Below, piece by piece: positions 56,301 to 64,000 of a stretch of 64,000 bases of DNA. Numbering within the stretch: position 1 is the first letter of the stretch; each line of letters opens with the position of its first letter. Made by a program: the position numbers and the translations under genes. Under the pieces are notes generated by a model that was not told where the DNA came from, made no database searches, and saw only the letters and a list, made by a program, of their open reading frames with translations. Source of the stretch: Hyalella azteca (Eukaryota; Arthropoda; Malacostraca; Amphipoda; Hyalellidae). The stretch is from NCBI RefSeq assembly GCF_000764305.2, contig NW_025940926.1:1-64000 (forward strand), written 5' to 3'.

Positions 56301-59235
56301 AGTATTAATTATAGTCAGAACATAGAACAGAACTATATATATCTTTTATACAACATAGAACTATAAAACTTTGCCATGGCCTTAAAATCAGCTAAATGTA
56401 GATTCTCATGTTTTGTAAAGTTCTAAATTATATACATGGTTACTGCATTTTTTAGCGCATTTTCTCATTTATGGAAAAAAGGCGCTATTATGCTACAGTC
56501 ATGTCCGCCCGTCCGTCTGTCTGTCCGCCTGTCTGTCCGTCTGTCTGCCCCTCTGTCTGTCCGTGACCTCACGGACGGATGAGAAAATGCGCTCTCTGTC
56601 ACTTACTGCAGTGAGTACTGATTTAATTTTTCACTTTCATGTTCGTAGGTCAGTGAGACTACGAGACCAGGACCGCTTCTTCAGACGGGCGCTGCTGCTG
56701 CTGAGAAGCCCATACGACAGCATCATCTCCTACAGGAACTTCCAGGGCGCTGGCCACCTCGGCCTCGCCCCTCCCAGTGCCTTCAGGAAACAAGGTGCTG
56801 AGTGGCACTATTGAGTGACACTGCTGAGTGACACTTTTGAGTGACACTGCTGAGTGACACTATTGAGTGACACTATTGAGTGACACTATTGAGTGGCACG
56901 GTTGAGTGGCACTGCTGAGTGGCACTGTTAAGTGGCACGGTTGAGTGGCACTGCTGAGTGGCACTGTTAAGTGGCACGGTTGAGTGGCACTGTTGAGCGA
57001 CACTGCTGTGTGGCAGGGTTGACTGACACTGCTGAGTGGCAGTGTTGAGTGACACTGTTGAGTAACACTACTGAGTGACACTGCTGAGTGGCAGTGTTGA
57101 GTGACACTGCTGAGTGGCAGTGTTGAGTGACACTGTTGAGTGACAGTGTTGAGTGACACTGCTGAGTGGCAGTGTTGAGTGACACTGCTGAGTGGCAGTG
57201 TTGAGTGACACTGCTGAGTGGCAGTGTTGAGTGACATTGTTGAGTGACACTGCTGAGTGGCAATAAGTGGCACTGCTGAGTGACACTGCTAAGTGGCACT
57301 GTTGAGTGGCACTGGTGAGTGGCACTGATGAGTGACAGCTTCTGAGCGACACTGCTGAGTGACAAATTGAATGATACTGCTGAGTGACACTGCAGAGTTG
57401 CACTGTTGAGTGGCACTGGTGAGTGGCACTGATGAGTGACACAGCTGTGTGGCACTGTTGAGTGGCACTCGAAGTTAATCGTTCGCTGAGAGTTCCTTCG
57501 ACGCAATAGTCAAAACGGTTTAAAAAGGGCCTTCCTCTTTGCAAAATTCTTTCAAACCTCGGTGCCGTCGCTGCACAATTTGCATGCGACTCCTCAAGAC
57601 ACGAAGACAAACAAAAAATATAACTCAGTACTCACTGCAGTGAGTGACAGAGAGCGCATTTTCTCGTCGACCGAAACGTGAAGTCACGGACGGACAGACA
57701 GACAGACGGACAGACGGACATGGCGAGCACAATGGGACATTTTTTCCATAAATGAGAAAATGCGCTAAAATGAAGTCAGTAAACGTTGTGGTGGAACTTT
57801 TGTTTCTTAAGTTCACTGGCGACGGTTTGGTTCATCACTTGGTTTGTAGGTTAGGAAATCCATTGATGGCAAGCATTCCTTATGTAACGAAGAGATATCC
57901 AGAAAACTCTTATGTTGAGCAATAGTTTTTAAATTTCCACTAGTTCAGAACTGTAAATAATTTTATTATTTCAGAGAGAATTTTATGAAAATTTACATTC
58001 TAATTAAAAATTGGTATTACTGTACATATGTCTAAGTAAAAATATATTTATCTAATTCTTTTTAAACCATAAATTCCTAAAAAATAGAATTAATAATTTA
58101 TTCTTTATCAGACTGGCAGATGTTCGTGAGAAGCCAGGCGCTGATCTGGCGCTCGTTTGCGCTTGACTGGCTCATGCACGGCCGGTGAGCTAAGAACAAT
58201 TCGCCTAGCCTTATTTGGGCCTCGAGATAAAATTAAATTATATGGATATTTTTTGGGGCTTGATTTAAGTATAGATTATTGGAAGCTAAAAAGCTTTTTA
58301 TTGATTCGTATCCTATAAACTGAAGACAAATTTACGCAACAAGGCATTTTATCACATGAGTTTTTGAATTTCAATTTCATCTTCGTGTGCGCTATTTCAG
58401 GAGCATCGAGGTCGTTCATTATGAATCCCTGAAGGACAACCCAAAGAAGGAGCTGCTGCGAGTCCTTAACTTCCTAAGGATACAGCCTGAGCCTCAACGC
58501 CTTGAATGTGCCTTACGATTCCCGGACGGTGCATTCAAGAGGACGGCGACGCGCGACGCTTACTACAAGAGCAGGTACCTGGAATAAATGTGCATGGTGC
58601 CTCTGATATCTTCTTTACTATGAAGCGTTTTTATGAACTTATTTGAAATCTTCTACACTACGAAGCGTTTTGATGAACTTATTCGCAATTATTATAAATT
58701 TGGAAGTGATTTTTATATACCCCTTTTGTACTGTTCATGAGCGGCACATGTCTTCCACGTACTGGAAGCCTGCGAAATTCTAACTTGATATTTTAGCCTC
58801 TTAGCAGCTTATTTCTGTCCGCAAACAGCCAGGTTTCCATGAAAGCTCCTTTATTTCACTAATGATTAAGCGCATAACTCTCGTCAGCTTTGGTTCGCTT
58901 TTAAATAACTGACCAACTTATAGATACTTTTCACAACTCTTTGTAGGGATCCCTTCACTCAAGACCACCACGAGCTCATCGAATCTGCCATGCATGACGT
59001 GAACAACGCGTTGGCGAGACGAGGATTACCGCAGTTACCCACGCACAAGTACTCGTACATTAGAAAAAACGGACCCTACGCCGCACCTAAGGAGGACTAC
59101 GTTATTTTTAACCTGAGCAGCCAGACTGTAGATGATCATGATTTTAAACTTGATAAAAATATCAGGGCCGACAGAAAATTCAGTAAACTTCTCATTCAGA
59201 GAAAAAGAGTTATAAGAAAAAATAAATATCCATGA
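50185..59235 (+). CDS. WSCD-type membrane sulfotransferase (whole gene span)
   Basis: Nine exons sum to 1,218 nt, exactly 406 codons including TGA, with all phases consistent. The order is an N-terminal signal anchor, a short stem, then a sulfotransferase domain with the PAPS 5'-phosphosulfate loop SYPGSGNTWLR and the 3'-phosphate region LLLLRSPYDSIIS, followed by GAGHLG. These match the vertebrate WSCD1/WSCD2 family, which are Golgi type II membrane sulfotransferases. No WSC domain (Cys-rich, carbohydrate-binding) is visible, unlike vertebrate WSCD proteins. An 80-bp N gap at 52262-52341 could hide another symmetric exon, but the phases do not require one. The acceptor substrate cannot be told from sequence. 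Confidence 0.85.
50337..50431. repeat. 21-bp array of GTGAGT donors
   Basis: Four to five units of GTGAGTTGGGGACTGTGAGG plus GG from the donor of sulfotransferase exon 1. Interrupted at the N at 50432 and resumes at 50644. Confidence 0.9.
50433..50605. other. Foreign fragment between an N and an adapter
   Basis: Unique sequence interrupting the donor array and ending exactly at a junction adapter. Source unknown; probably a chimeric mate-pair read. Confidence 0.75.
50606..50643. other. Embedded Nextera mate-pair junction adapter
   Basis: Perfect 38-nt double mosaic end. Confidence 0.97.
50644..50960. repeat. Continuation of the donor array, degenerate
   Basis: Units of GGGGTGAGTTGGGGACTGGG type, 21-35 bp, fading out by about 50960. 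Confidence 0.85.
51305..51780. repeat. Array with ATACGATACGAGTCTCAAG
   Basis: Short units in three or four higher-order blocks separated by TTTAGCCCTGAATTCTATTC, GTCACAGGGA and CCGTTATACA. The last block holds the acceptor GTCACAG of exon 51808-51926, so that acceptor segment also exists in copies. Confidence 0.85.
51808..51926 (+). CDS. Sulfotransferase exon 2: stem region
   Basis: 119 nt, phase 2 to 1. Reads DFAAVGAVVSDERRRDVQTS, then AVKHEVAWDYTGNN. Donor GTGTGT. The exon end ACAGGCAATAATACAG recurs in every unit of the 48-bp array downstream. Confidence 0.7.
51905..52261. repeat. 48-bp array of exon end plus donor
   Basis: At least seven units of ACTATACAGGCAATAATACA plus GGTGTGTGGGGTGTGTCGTG; the first contains the real exon end and donor at 51926. 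48 bp is a multiple of 3. Runs into an 80-bp N gap. Confidence 0.93.
52262..52341. other. Assembly gap (80 N)
   Basis: The only multi-base gap in the window. It breaks the 48-bp array, so its true length is unknown. Confidence 0.99.
52342..52495 (-). pseudogene. LINE reverse transcriptase fragment beside the gap
   Basis: Minus strand reads IPEGLKVGLITPIHKGGPRD, then QNYRPVTLTSHVIKVFEKVV, the start of a non-LTR RT domain. Truncated by the gap. Confidence 0.82.
52799..52901 (+). CDS. Sulfotransferase exon 3: PAPS-binding loop
   Basis: 103 nt, phase 1 to 2. Reads DGACAALRVRFARRHSLPRT, then ALASYPGSGNTWLR. Acceptor GCCGCAG fits the phase; an alternative acceptor CGTAG at 52773-52775 keeps the frame but not the phase. 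Donor GTGTGT opens a GT-rich array. Confidence 0.85.
52902..53100. repeat. GT-rich array starting at a donor
   Basis: Irregular units of GTGAGTGGTGTGTTGTATGT from the donor of sulfotransferase exon 3 onward. Confidence 0.85.
53430..54350. repeat. Segmental duplication inside an intron
   Basis: 53430-53545 and 54020-54140 share GGTAGGGACGACGGAGGCGG and CCCAGGCATTTATGTTTATG. 53700-53935 and 54140-54370 share TGTGTGAATTTACACGTGTG through ACGATGAATGCACTACGTCA. A unit of about 450-590 bp is present twice. Confidence 0.82.
53583..53693. repeat. Long near-perfect hairpin
   Basis: Arms of 50 bp (53583-53632 and 53644-53693) with two mismatches and an 11-nt GT-rich loop. Present in only one of the two duplicated intron copies. 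Confidence 0.92.
54427..54497 (+). CDS. Sulfotransferase exon 4
   Basis: 71 nt, phase 2 to 1. Reads YLIEGSTGIFTGSVYSDRQL, matching the segment after the PAPS loop in WSCD proteins (LIE..TGI.TGS.Y.D). Acceptor GCGCAG, donor GTGCGG. Confidence 0.88.
54900..55200. repeat. 17-bp array
   Basis: About 17 units of ACACCATCACAGTGCAG. 17 is not a multiple of 3, so three frames stay open. Confidence 0.9.
55525..55980. repeat. 69-bp array carrying an acceptor and exon start
   Basis: About six units, each with TTGTCGCGTGCAGGCTTCTA or a close variant. The last GCGTGCAG|GCTTCTACG is the acceptor and start of exon 55971-56061. Each unit also has ATTATTTTCAGAGTTACTG. Confidence 0.93.
55971..56061 (+). CDS. 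Sulfotransferase exon 5
   Basis: 91 nt, phase 1 to 2. Reads GFYGENVSPECGCTVAVKTH, then GYCLMGVPVDR. The KTH motif is typical of the family. The acceptor GCGTGCAG and first exon bases are the last unit of a 69-bp array. Confidence 0.85.
56449..56630 (-). mobile_element. MITE-like element, copy 5 (reverse)
   Basis: Starts TTTTTAGCGCATTTTCTCAT and ends GCAGTGAGTACTGATT, with an expanded CCGTCTGTCTGTCCG core. Lies 18 bp before an acceptor. Confidence 0.8.
56649..56794 (+). CDS. Sulfotransferase exon 6: 3'-phosphate binding region
   Basis: 146 nt, phase 2 to 1. Reads SVRLRDQDRFFRRALLLLRS, PYDSIISYRNFQGAGHLGLA. The R-S-P-Y-D and GHLG motifs match WSCD proteins. Donor GTGCTG opens a 13-bp array. 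Confidence 0.9.
56795..57470. repeat. 13-bp array starting at a donor
   Basis: About 50 units of GTGACACTGCTGA / GTGGCAGTGTTGA starting at the GTGCTGAGT donor of exon 56649-56794. Confidence 0.92.
57612..57770 (+). mobile_element. MITE-like element, copy 6
   Basis: AAAAATATAACTCAGTACTC to GAAAATGCGCTAAAA. Confidence 0.8.
58112..58184 (+). CDS. Sulfotransferase exon 7
   Basis: 73 nt, phase 1 to 2. Reads DWQMFVRSQALIWRSFALDW, LMHGR. Acceptor TATCAG, donor GTGAGC. Confidence 0.85.
58401..58574 (+). CDS. Sulfotransferase exon 8
   Basis: 174 nt, phase 2 to 2. Reads SIEVVHYESLKDNPKKELLR, VLNFLRIQ, then FPDGAFKRTAT. VVHYE-LK-N and FKR are common C-terminal sulfotransferase motifs. Acceptor TTTCAG, donor GTACCT. 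Confidence 0.9.
58947..59235 (+). CDS. Sulfotransferase exon 9 and stop
   Basis: 289 nt, phase 2 to stop TGA at 59233-59235. Reads DPFTQDHHELIESAMHDVNN, then a Lys/Arg-rich tail ending IRKNKYP. The basic tail looks lineage-specific. Confidence 0.85.
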
Positions 59236-60109
59236 GATTGAAATTTTAGTAGCCTTAGCCTAGATTTAAAAGCGGATATATTAAGACTATTAAAGTTTCT
59301 GATTCGACCAGTTACTATCTATTTTAGTTCTTCGCTAAGCCATGCCATGCCACTCAGTGCTCTTATAAAGTATGCATCCAGCCAGCGCTAAGCCGTCATC
59401 ACGACGTCATAAATGCTTCAAGTGTAGAATTATAAGGGATATAACATGACTGCGATGACTTAGTTGTAGAATAAATGCCTCAAAACAATATAAACTTAGC
59501 AATTTCTTCCATTACTTGCCTACGCTTGGTGTCCTAGCATAAGCTCGTCAGCATCATTGAAAGATTTATAATAACAGAGTTAGTGCTTTGCTGTAGATAT
59601 TCTTAGAATTTTAAGACAGATGTTGCCGAAGATTCAACATTACCGTTTCATCTATCCACGGCTTGATTATTTCTGTCAATTTGTTTAGTTTTCTTTACAA
59701 GTATAGACATTGGATGTCTTGAATGGATTTAGTACAGAATCGTTCTTTTAAGGCTGTGTCCATTGTAGTACAACCGTGTCGAAGTTGATCAATGAAAAAT
59801 TAAATTTTTTGTTTTCTTTGAAGATTTAGCTACTTCTATAGTCCAAGAATTTATAGAATAATATTAAGACATTTTTCTTATAAGAAGCAGCATATTGAAC
59901 CGTCACCTCGTTTCTTGCAATAATTATTGTCTGAGTGAATGCCACAATTGCTTTATACTTTTCATCAATAGCTCTATATATGTTCGCAATAATGAACCAA
60001 CAACTTAGCAAGTATTGAATAAGGCGTAAAGTTTTTATTAAAAGCTGCTGTGAGCTACCGAACCCCGGCCGCGTGTGTGCTGTGCCTTATGCGTGTAGAG
60101 AATACGAGG
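59236..60109. other. 3' flank of sulfotransferase, no gene seen
   Basis: AT-rich sequence with no ORF resembling a protein I recognise. The first 240 nt are probably 3' UTR. Confidence 0.5.
59470..59475 (+). promoter_or_regulatory. Candidate polyadenylation signal
   Basis: AATAAA lies 235 nt after the sulfotransferase stop codon. It is the first clear hexamer after the stop apart from the AATAAA overlapping the last codons. Confidence 0.4.
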
Positions 60110-60482
60110 TTAGTTACATCAGTACATTACTATCGCCCTCGTCATGGTCTTAATATCCCTTTAGTTACATCGCATCAGTACATTACTATCGTCCTCGTCA
60201 TAGTCTTAATATCCCTTTAGTTACATCGCATCAGTACATTACTATCGCCCTCGTCATAGTCTTAACATCCCTTTAGTTACAATGCATCAGTACATTACTA
60301 TCGCCCTCGTCATGGTCTTAATATCATTTTAGTTACATCGCATCAGTACATTACGATCGCCCTCGTCATGGTCTTAAAATCCTTTTAGTTACATCGCATC
60401 AGTACACTACTATCGCCTTCGCCATGGTCTTAATACCCCTTTAGTTACATCGCATCAGTACACTACTATCGCCTAGCAGTCG
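60110..60482. repeat. 56-bp satellite, block 1
   Basis: About 6-7 units of GTTACATCGCATCAGTACAT plus TACTATCGCCCTCGTCATGG and TCTTAATATCCCTTTA. Confidence 0.9.
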
Positions 60483-60489
60483 TGGCGCT

Positions 60490-61440
60490 AGAAAGTGAAA
60501 TAAGTTGAAAATAACAAGATCACTTGATTGCTTAAATCGCAAGTTTATCAAGAATTAAAAAGCAACGAAGACAGGCATAATATTCACAATTTTTTATGCG
60601 AGAACACGTTTCGTAGTCCAGCTCCATCGTCTGTCCAAAACTTAAAACACAAGAACAAACAATTAGCAAAGTAAAATTCACATTGAAGATATTAACACAT
60701 AAATTGTCAAATGAAAACAAATAAGATTGAGGTGAACATGAGCAGACAAAGCTATCTATTTACAATTTTGAGGGGATATGGACTGTAAGCGGCATTTAGA
60801 CTAGGATTTTTTTAATATACAGGGAGTCGGGGACTCTAAAATTCGCAGATCAGAAACCCCGGTTGGGGCGGCTAAAACTCTAAAATCCCTATCGGACACC
60901 GCACGTTGCATTGTTCGGCATGAACGCGTTCAGCTGAATGAGAATGATGTGCAAGAAGGTTTCTTGCTCTAAAATTCCGTCCTTCATGCTCCGCCAGCCT
61001 AGTGTAAAAATTACGATAAGTTATAGCGACACACGCAGATGCGCACTGGGCACAACTATACTGTTAAATTAGGGACGATCGCATAACAACAGGGAGTGTA
61101 TCTTTATACATGAAAGAATAACTGTTTTTAAAATTATTCACCAGTAATATATGAATTTTTACATTTGGAGGTTTTTAGAAAACAAAACTTTCAAAGCGTT
61201 AACCATAGTTTCCGAAGCGGAACCAAAGTAAGGAAATGAAAAATAAACAGCATTCCTATTGTCGAGTTGGGAAAAAACCTCAGAATATTGTTTAGACAAA
61301 AATTTTTTAATTTTAGAATACACCAATTACGACGAAAACCCATTTAGTGAAAGGGTATTGCTTAAAATTTCAAATTCTGAGTGCATAGCATGAAATGTAG
61401 AGCAAATACGAAAGCCGCGGTTCATTAACGTTTGAATTCC
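60490..61440 (-). pseudogene. Decayed Penelope-like element, copy 1
   Basis: Minus strand shows CAQCASACVAITYRNFYTRL, AEHEGRNFRARN (GIY-YIG region with stops) and downstream GATGGAGCTGGACTACGAAA, a mutated form of the hammerhead-like end. Upstream part matches the second copy at 62840-63870. Confidence 0.72.
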
Positions 61441-61866
61441 ATATAATTTGAAACGAAAAGAACAAAAGCTAAGAAACTGGTGGTTAACCTGTAAACGTCG
61501 ATTTTCGGTTAAGGGGGCGTCTACCCTAAAGTTTTCGGTTTTGGCTTTTCCGGTTTGTAGTCTCATCTTAAAGCTGAGATTCTGCCCTATCCAACGGTAC
61601 CATTATCATCTCTGTACGTTGATTTATGTGTTCACCCACACATAAATCAGTCGCTCCCACCCCACCTTGACTGGAGTCAAGCTCCTTTACCGGTTAGTTT
61701 TGTATCCTTGCTACATTGAGTGCCTATTGCGATGCGCGCGGGACTTTGTGGCGCTCTCCTGAACATTCATACTTATTGTCACGGCAAACCTATCTCCTCC
61801 TAGAGTTTTGAAGCTACAGCGATGAGACATAAACCATTCGATTCGTACTATCGAGTAACGAAGCCC

Positions 61867-62018
61867 TTTTAAGCGCATTTTCTCATTTATGGAAAAATGC
61901 ACTATTGTGCTCGCCATGTCCGTCTGTCTGTCCGTCCGTCCGTGACCTCAAGTTTTCGTCGACGAGAAAATACGCTCTCTGTCACTCACTGCAGTGAGTA
62001 CTGAGTTATATTTTTTAG
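61867..62018 (-). mobile_element. MITE-like element, copy 7 (reverse)
   Basis: TTTTAAGCGCATTTTCTCAT to CACTGCAGTGAGTACTGAGT. Confidence 0.8.
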
Positions 62019-62043
62019 ATTTTTGCATAGTTTGGATTCAAAA

Positions 62044-62615
62044 ATTTAGTTACATCGCATCAGTACACTACTGTCGCCTTCGCCGTGGTCTTAATATCCC
62101 TTTAGTTACATCGCATCAGTACATTACTATCGTCCTCGTCATGGTCTTAATGTCCCTTTAGTTACATCGTATCAGTACACTACTGTCGCCTTCGCCGTGG
62201 TCTTAATATCCCTTTAGTTACATCGCATCAGTACATTACTATCGTCCTCGTCATGGTCTTAATATCCCTTTCGTTACATCGCATCAGTACACTACTGTCG
62301 CCTTCGCCGTGGTCTTAATATCCCTTTAGTTACATCGCATCAGTACACTACTATCGCCTTCGCCATGGTCTTAATATCCCTTTAGTTACAGCGCATCAGT
62401 ACATTACTATCGCCCTAGTCACGGTCTTAATAACCCTTTAGTTACATCGCATCAGTACATTACTATCGCCTTCGCCATGGTCTTCATACCTCATTAGTTA
62501 CATCGCCTCAGTACACTACTATCGCCTTCGGCATGGTCTTAATATCCCTTGAGTCACATCGCACGTTCATCAGTACATTACTATCGGCCGCCTTCGTCAT
62601 GACATTAATATTCCT
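62044..62615. repeat. 56-bp satellite, block 2
   Basis: About 10 units of the same satellite as 60110-60482. TCGCCTTCGCCGTGG and TCGTCCTCGTCATGG variants alternate, suggesting a 112-bp higher-order unit. Confidence 0.9.
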
Positions 62616-62839
62616 TCAAGCTGAGTGATGAGGAAGAGAGGTGTACTGAGACTTGGTCTCAGCAAACCTGCTTCTCTTCAAATTAAAATATCAGCTAAAG
62701 AAGAAGAAAATTCTACTAAGAATGAACCTTCTCCAGTTGCTCTAGACGGTTAACAAATTTTCCAACTACACTAAACCTTGATTTTATTTTGGTATGCTGA
62801 ATGGAATTTTGAGCTTCATCTAGACGGCATTTTGTTGTT

Positions 62840-63870
62840 TCAACATGCAGTCGTGGCGTTAGAAACTGAAATAAGTTGAAAATAAGATCACTTGATTGCT
62901 TGAATCGCAAGTTTATCAAGAATTAGAAAGCAATGAAGGCAGGCATAATATTCACAATTTTTTATGCGAGAAAACGTTTCATAGTCCAGCTCCATCGTCA
63001 GTTCAAAACTTAAAACACAAGAACAAACAATTAGCAAAGTAAAATTCACATTGACCCATAAATTGTCAAATGAAAACAAATAAGATTGAGGTGAACATGA
63101 GCAGACAAACCTATCTTTTTACAATTTTCAGGGGATATGGACTGTAGGCGGTATGTAGACTAGGTTTTTTTAATATACTGGGATTCAGGGACTCTAAAAT
63201 TCGCAGGTCAGAAACCCCGGTTGTGGAGGCTAAAACTCTAAAATCCCTATCGGACACCGGACGTTGCATTGCTCGGCATGAACGCGTTCTGCTGAATGAG
63301 AAGGATGCGCAAGTATGTTTCTTGCTCTAAAATTTCGTCCTTCATGCTCCGCCAGCTTAGTGTAAAAATTACGATAAGTTATAGCGACACACGCAGATGC
63401 GCACTGGGCACAACTATACTGTTAAATTAGGGACGATCGTATAACAACAGGGAGTGTATCTTTATACATGAAAGAATAACTGTTTCTAAAATTATTCACC
63501 AGTAATATATGAATTTTCGCATTTGGAGGTTTTCAGAAAACAAAACTTTCAAGGCGTTAGCCATAGTTTCCGAAGCGGGACCAAAGTAAGGAAATGAAAA
63601 ATAAACAGCTTTCCTATTGTCGAGTTCGGAAACAACCTCAGAATATTGTTTAGACAACAATTTTTTAATTTTAGAATACACCAATTACGACGAAAACCCA
63701 TTTAGTGAAAGGGTATTGCTTAAAAATTCAAATTCTGAGTGCATAGCATGAAATGTAGAAAACAAAACTTTCAAAGCGTTAACCATAGTTTCCGAAGCGG
63801 AACCAAAGTAAGGAAATGAAAAATAAACAGCATTCCTATTGTCGAGTTGGAGTCGGTTTTCTATGAATTT
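62840..63870 (-). pseudogene. Decayed Penelope-like element, copy 2
   Basis: Near-duplicate of 60490-61440 extending further 5'. Minus strand reads AVYFSFPYFGPASETMANAL just before the GIY-YIG region, which fits the RT-to-endonuclease linker of Penelope-like ORFs. Contains an internal repeat of about 90 bp (63765-63850 repeats 61187-61270). No complete ORF. Confidence 0.7.
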
Positions 63871-64000
63871 CACGTTTTCTATTAATTTTCCGAAAAAATC
63901 ATACGAACAAAATCTGCTTGTATTTCGGTTTCACATAAATGTGTGGAATTTCAGAAAGATCCGTTCGTAAATGTGGAAGTTGTTCTGGAGGGTAGACGCC

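Noticed and set aside
56860..57610. Minus-strand frames of SVTQQCHSTLPLS type, up to 180 codons
   Set aside because: 13-bp array after a donor; antisense artefact.

Overview
This window is eukaryotic nuclear DNA. It has short exons with GT-AG introns, dense minisatellites, and LINE, Penelope-like, SINE and MITE-like debris. The gene content (a many-CUB cubilin-like protein and a WSCD-type Golgi sulfotransferase) and repeat style fit an arthropod, plausibly a crustacean with a large polymorphic genome. The species cannot be read from the sequence.

Layout. (1) About 1-45,858, + strand: the 3' two-thirds of a cubilin-like gene. I traced 40 primary exons making about 20 CUB domains, plus 5 redundant exon copies. 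Reading phase is kept at every junction except two places where exons are missing (22,405-27,289 and 41,778-45,091). The gene ends with a short tail and a TGA at 45,856-45,858; its 5' part lies upstream of the window. (2) 45,859-50,184: intergenic, mostly tandem repeats and unassigned AT-rich DNA. (3) 50,185-59,235, + strand: a nine-exon gene whose exons sum to exactly 406 codons including the stop. It encodes a type II membrane sulfotransferase of the WSCD family. (4) 59,236-64,000: 3' flank with a 56-bp satellite and two decayed Penelope-like copies on the minus strand.

The most striking pattern is that tandem arrays sit on or start at exon edges. About fifteen 5' splice sites and several 3' splice sites in both genes are followed, preceded or physically duplicated by minisatellites. 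In several arrays every unit repeats the exon end plus the GT donor, or the AG acceptor plus the exon start. One exon (11,773-11,909) is sandwiched between an array ending in its acceptor and an array starting at its donor.

The assembly itself needs caution. Three complete Nextera mate-pair junction adapters and two half adapters are embedded (26,890; 27,023; 40,983; 41,369; 50,606). Single N bases mark contig joins, and two stretches (1-1,416 and about 9,497-10,497) look like redundant haplotype or contig copies of neighbouring sequence.

Function. In vertebrates and in Drosophila nephrocytes cubilin is a large extracellular endocytic receptor built from CUB domains. WSCD proteins are Golgi type II sulfotransferases using PAPS. 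I see no evidence that the two genes work together; they are neighbours in the same orientation 4.3 kb apart.
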